A stretch of DNA of 56,429 nucleotides from Akkermansiaceae bacterium (GTDB lineage Bacteria; Verrucomicrobiota; Verrucomicrobiia; Verrucomicrobiales; Akkermansiaceae): positions 1 through 56,429 of the forward strand of contig JAJQGU010000046.1 of NCBI GenBank assembly GCA_021200315.1, given 5' to 3'. The position numbers and the translations under genes were made by a program. The notes beneath the pieces are model-generated. The model searched no databases. It was not told where the DNA came from and was given only the letters and a program-made list of their open reading frames with translations. Positions 53,660 through 56,429 of this stretch are shown in pieces; within the stretch, counting starts at the first letter, position 1, and each line of letters starts with the position of its first letter.

Positions 53660-53688
53660 TTGCCTTTTCAAGGCGCATCCGCTACCCT
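53660..53688 (+). promoter_or_regulatory. Possible leaderless promoter of the deaminase gene
   Basis: TTGCCT, 17 bp, TACCCT, then 6 bp to the ATG at 53695. Box matches are moderate; spacing fits the pattern of this window. Confidence 0.35.
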
Positions 53689-53694
53689 GAAAGC

Positions 53695-54141
53695 ATGCCT
53701 CGCCTTTCGATCCCGGAATATGTCATGGCCTTGGCGCATGTGGCGGCTCTGCGTTCCGAAGACCCCTATCGGAAAGTGGGCGCGGCGGCGCTGGACGCCG
53801 ACAATCGCGTGATCGGCACAGCATACAACGGTCTTTATCCCGGCTTTAATCCTCCTCCCGACTTCTGGCAATCACGCGAAGGACGCCAGAAATACATGCT
53901 CCACGCCGAAATCAACCTCTGCAGCCTTTTCAAGCGCGGCGAGGCAAGGATCGCAGCCTGCACCACCATGCCCTGCACTTCATGCATGCAGGCTCTGTGC
54001 GCGCATGGCGTCAAGACAATCTATTACGGCGAGAAATATTCACGCTCCGACGCCCCCGCGATTGCCGCCATGTATAACGTGCAGCTCATCCAAGTGCCGC
54101 GCTACCCTCTTGAAGCCGATTTTCCGCTGGTTTCAGACTGA
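53695..54141 (+). CDS. Deoxycytidylate deaminase-type zinc enzyme
   Basis: 148 residues. Zinc-dependent deaminase of the dCMP/ComEB family: RSEDPYRKVGAAALD, HAEINLCSLF with the zinc His and catalytic Glu, and MPCTSCMQALCAHGVKTIYYG with the two zinc Cys. Likely makes dUMP from dCMP for ThyA, which is present at 9.8 kb. An in-frame upstream extension is rejected because it crosses into the divergent cobalamin promoter. Overlaps the end of the converging acyltransferase gene by 40 bp. Confidence 0.82.
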   Translation: MPRLSIPEYVMALAHVAALRSEDPYRKVGAAALDADNRVIGTAYNGLYPGFNPPPDFWQSREGRQKYMLHAEINLCSLFKRGEARIAACTTMPCTSCMQALCAHGVKTIYYGEKYSRSDAPAIAAMYNVQLIQVPRYPLEADFPLVSD

Positions 54142-55958
54142 CTCTGCCCGCGCTTGGCGAGAGCGATGGCCTCACAGGCCGCGGCTCCCATGTACTTTCT
54201 CAGAGACCGCTCGGGCGTCTTGTAAATATCCACGAGAATGAGACAATCGAGCACATCGCCGAAGCTCCTGTCTATACTGAAGGCAAGTATTTTTCCGTTC
54301 AGCTTCAAATATTGGCGCAGCAAGACGGGAATGCCCTTTCCGTCCTGCTCGATTTCCGACACCATCCCCGAAAGATTTTGGGAGTCCGTCAGCCCCAAAG
54401 GAAGAATGCGCAGCTCCGCACCATGCAGGCGCATTTTGTGCGGCGGCGTGAAGGCCCGCACACCCGCCGCCTTGACGAAATCCATCTCTTGGGATTCGAG
54501 GTAGGAGATGATCAGCGAACGGGATAAATTATTGTAGTCTTTCGAAATGCTGACTGTTCCATATAAATATCTGTATTCGGGATGGCGCGCCATGTATTGG
54601 CCGATACCCATCCAAATCAGTCCGAGAGCGGTCGGCCTCTTTTGATATTCAGGGGCAATAAAGGCGCGGCCCATTTCAATGCCCCGCGCAAGCACCGTCA
54701 ACACTTCAGATGAAAACTCAAAGAACTCCGCATTGTAGAGCCCGTCCTTTCCATATTGTTCCAATATCTTATCCGTCAGTCCCATCCGATAAGCTCCGAT
54801 CAACCTGCCCTCGGCGCTGTCCCAGAGAAAGAGATGCAGATAGTGATTGTCGTACACATCGAGATCGCAGCTCTTGCCGGTGCCTTCCCCGACGGAGCGG
54901 AAGGTGATTTCACGCTGTCGGCCGATTTCACGCAATAACTTGGGTATCTGGCTCGAAGTGGCCACATACACCTTCCAGGGAGAGCTCTCCGATGAGACAA
55001 GACAGCATTCCGCCGGCAAAGCGTTCACCTCCGCCTGCAATTCCTCGGCGGGAACAGGAGCGATAACCCGATCGGCATGACGCAATCTATCCGATTTCCT
55101 CTCAAAAGGTTTCCTGCTTTTCTCATATCGTTTGGCAAGCAGATAGGTCCGCAGGCGGAGCTGAGCCGCAATGGCTTCGTCCGCAGGCAGCTGAGCCAGC
55201 AGCACGCCCGAGACGGGGTGCCCCACTTTCACATGGTGGACACGCCGCGAATCGCGTCCTACGGCCCGCGGCAGGAAGGCCACCCGGGCTTCCCTGTTGA
55301 TCAGAGAAATCCCTTGAAAAAGCAGACTGTTGCGCCCGGGGAGGTACACGGGCACGGCCGTGGCTTTTGTGCGGCGGATGAACGCAGCGATGTGCGTGTT
55401 CCACGGATCGTCCGTCACTTGTTTGTCCTGTGGGGAATAAGATGAAACCGTGCCCGCCGGGAAAATGCCGATGCAATGCCCCGCCTTGAGCCAGGAAAGT
55501 ATTTGCTTCATGCCCGCGTAGTTTTTGCGGGTGGCCTCCTCGCCGCCGTATACGTCCATCTCGATCATCCAAGGCACCAATTCCCGGCAGAGCATGAGCT
55601 GTCTGTTGGCCACAATGCGCACGTCGCTGCGCACTTTGGTGAGCAGATCTCCGAAAATGAGGCCGTCCGAGAGGCCGTGCGGATGATTGGACACCACCAC
55701 AGTGGCGCCCGTACGGGGGATATGGTCAAGCTCTCCGGGGCTCAGGTGATAGCGCAGGTTGAGATGCTTCACGGCAAGGGCGAAAAAGTTCTCCCGGCTT
55801 CCTGCCTGCATGTCGTTCAGCACCTTGCGGTAAGCTTTGTTAAGGCGCGTCAGCCCCAGCATTTTCTCCGCGGAGGAAGCGACGATGGCGGGCATATGCA
55901 GCGATTCTCCAATCAGATCCTGAAGCTTCACCATTTTGACCTGGGATTTAACCGGCAT
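54102..55958 (-). CDS. Two-domain acyltransferase, OlsF-like (PlsC plus N-acyltransferase)
   Basis: 618 residues. Residues 1 to about 280 form a PlsC/hemolysin-type lysophospholipid acyltransferase: NHPHGLSDG (91-99) is the variant of the HxxxxD motif seen in this subgroup, with FPAGTVSS as its second motif. Residues about 330-560 form an OlsB-like GNAT N-acyltransferase (FEFSSEVLTVLARGIEMGRAFI, IGQYMARHPEYRYLYGTVSIS). The order matches OlsF, which makes ornithine lipid in some bacteria. Substrate therefore could be ornithine or another amino acid. The start MPVKSQ is 7 nt after a TATAGT box; an ATG 21 bp upstream is an alternative. Confidence 0.78.
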   Translation of the reverse strand: MPVKSQVKMVKLQDLIGESLHMPAIVASSAEKMLGLTRLNKAYRKVLNDMQAGSRENFFALAVKHLNLRYHLSPGELDHIPRTGATVVVSNHPHGLSDGLIFGDLLTKVRSDVRIVANRQLMLCRELVPWMIEMDVYGGEEATRKNYAGMKQILSWLKAGHCIGIFPAGTVSSYSPQDKQVTDDPWNTHIAAFIRRTKATAVPVYLPGRNSLLFQGISLINREARVAFLPRAVGRDSRRVHHVKVGHPVSGVLLAQLPADEAIAAQLRLRTYLLAKRYEKSRKPFERKSDRLRHADRVIAPVPAEELQAEVNALPAECCLVSSESSPWKVYVATSSQIPKLLREIGRQREITFRSVGEGTGKSCDLDVYDNHYLHLFLWDSAEGRLIGAYRMGLTDKILEQYGKDGLYNAEFFEFSSEVLTVLARGIEMGRAFIAPEYQKRPTALGLIWMGIGQYMARHPEYRYLYGTVSISKDYNNLSRSLIISYLESQEMDFVKAAGVRAFTPPHKMRLHGAELRILPLGLTDSQNLSGMVSEIEQDGKGIPVLLRQYLKLNGKILAFSIDRSFGDVLDCLILVDIYKTPERSLRKYMGAAACEAIALAKRGQSQSETSGKSASRG

Positions 55959-55965
55959 GGGGAGC

Positions 55966-55993
55966 ACTATAACAGACATCTCCCGGCTTTCCA
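55966..55993 (-). promoter_or_regulatory. Possible leaderless promoter of the OlsF-like gene
   Basis: On the minus strand TGGAAA, 16 bp, TATAGT, then 7 bp to the ATG at 55958. The -35 is weak. Confidence 0.4.
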
Positions 55994-56223
55994 GCAAAAA
56001 AAACATAACAATTCTTTCATGGAATCAGTAACCGACTCTCATCACAGGGTGGAGGGCGAATTCAGCGTGGAGGGATGAAATAGTGTGGAGTTTGGAGGGA
56101 GAAGGAAACTTCGGAAGGTGGTGGGAGAAATGGAGGAAGGGCGAAGCGAGGCGGCTCAAACTCAAGACTTCCGCTCAGAGAATGAAGGGCGGGGCAGGCA
56201 TCCGGAGTGGGCGGCGAGGCATG

Positions 56224-56240
56224 GCGGATTTTGAATCCGC
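56224..56240. repeat. REP-like hairpin, copy 1
   Basis: GCGGATT-TTG-AATCCGC, preceded by CATG. The same element appears at 56404-56420 in reverse orientation, since loop TTG becomes CAA. Confidence 0.65.
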
Positions 56241-56403
56241 TGTCAACCTGAAAATTCAAATTCTTTTGAAGGCAAATTATCTGCGCTTCAATTTCATTTC
56301 ATGAATTTCGGCCTGAATTTATATAACGGCGTTATGTATTTTGAGCGGGAAATGTTGTGTTCAGAGCGGATTACATGCGAATTTCAGGGGGCGTTTCCGC
56401 ATG

Positions 56404-56420
56404 GCGGATTCAAAATCCGC
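56404..56420. repeat. REP-like hairpin, copy 2
   Basis: GCGGATT-CAA-AATCCGC, again preceded by GCATG. It is the exact reverse complement of copy 1. Confidence 0.65.
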
Positions 56421-56429
56421 TATGCTTTT

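Larger units (their letters stand above)
55994..56429. other. Gene-free window end
   Basis: Purine-rich, then AT-rich DNA with no recognisable gene. Contains two hairpin elements (56224-56240, 56404-56420) and a small palindrome ATAAC-GGC-GTTAT near 56321-56333. Any gene beyond 56429 is cut off. Confidence 0.5.

Noticed and set aside
53475..53694. Cobalamin riboswitch upstream of the cobalamin genes
   Set aside because: The promoter leaves only a few nt of leader, and no B12-box-like sequence was seen between the divergent genes.

Overview
The window is GC-rich, densely coded bacterial chromosome, most likely from the Verrucomicrobiota and possibly an Akkermansia-like gut member. The evidence is the combination of gene types: a huge orphan pilin-like protein with a PilX/GspK-type N-terminus, a small lysine/arginine-rich MGQQH protein, paired PilT ATPases, secreted GH20 and clan GH-D glycosidases, a ROK glucokinase without the usual zinc cysteines, and a PPi-type phosphofructokinase. 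No rRNA, prophage, complete insertion sequence or CRISPR array is visible. The species assignment is inference.

Layout. 1-2.1 kb: a frameshifted small gene, two small repetitive exported proteins (an RGGD-repeat protein and a Pro-rich lipoprotein), palindromes, and a small basic protein. 2.3-11.1 kb (+): panE, a TPR membrane protein, glucokinase, an rRNA-type methyltransferase, a phosphodiesterase, a secreted GH20, then pyrF-thyA-folA with stop/start overlaps. 11.1-13.8 kb (-): a 77-aa protein, a GadC-like antiporter and glutaminase, which looks like a glutamine-driven acid-resistance unit. 14-19.8 kb: an iron alcohol dehydrogenase, a vWA protein, PPi-phosphofructokinase, an Rrf2 regulator overlapping a SanA-like gene, and tRNA-His. 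20.1-26 kb (-): a complete type I restriction-modification locus (hsdM-hsdS-hsdR). 26.4-32.3 kb (-): the 1244-aa pilin-like protein and a clan GH-D glycosidase. 32.4-35.5 kb (+): argH, then rpoA-rplQ separated from the usual ribosomal operon. 35.6-40.2 kb (-): pilT2-pilT1-parvulin-aroA. 41-42.4 kb (+): an MBL/beta-CASP nuclease. 42.4-49.75 kb (-): a seven-gene operon exbB-exbD-TPR-GT51 PBP-suhB-ispF-pncC. 49.9-53.5 kb (-): cobC-cobQ fusion and cbiB. 53.7-56 kb: a deaminase and a two-domain acyltransferase resembling ornithine-lipid synthase OlsF.

Two observations deserve attention. First, many genes carry a sigma70-like promoter whose -10 box lies only 6-11 nt before the start codon, with no room for a Shine-Dalgarno leader. 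This predicts leaderless or near-leaderless mRNAs and fixes several start codons. Second, the exbB operon joins a TolQ/ExbB-type proton motor to a large exported TPR protein and a GT51 penicillin-binding protein whose transpeptidase active-site residues appear lost. This could be an envelope machine coupling motor energy to glycan-strand synthesis; that interpretation is inference from gene order and motif loss.
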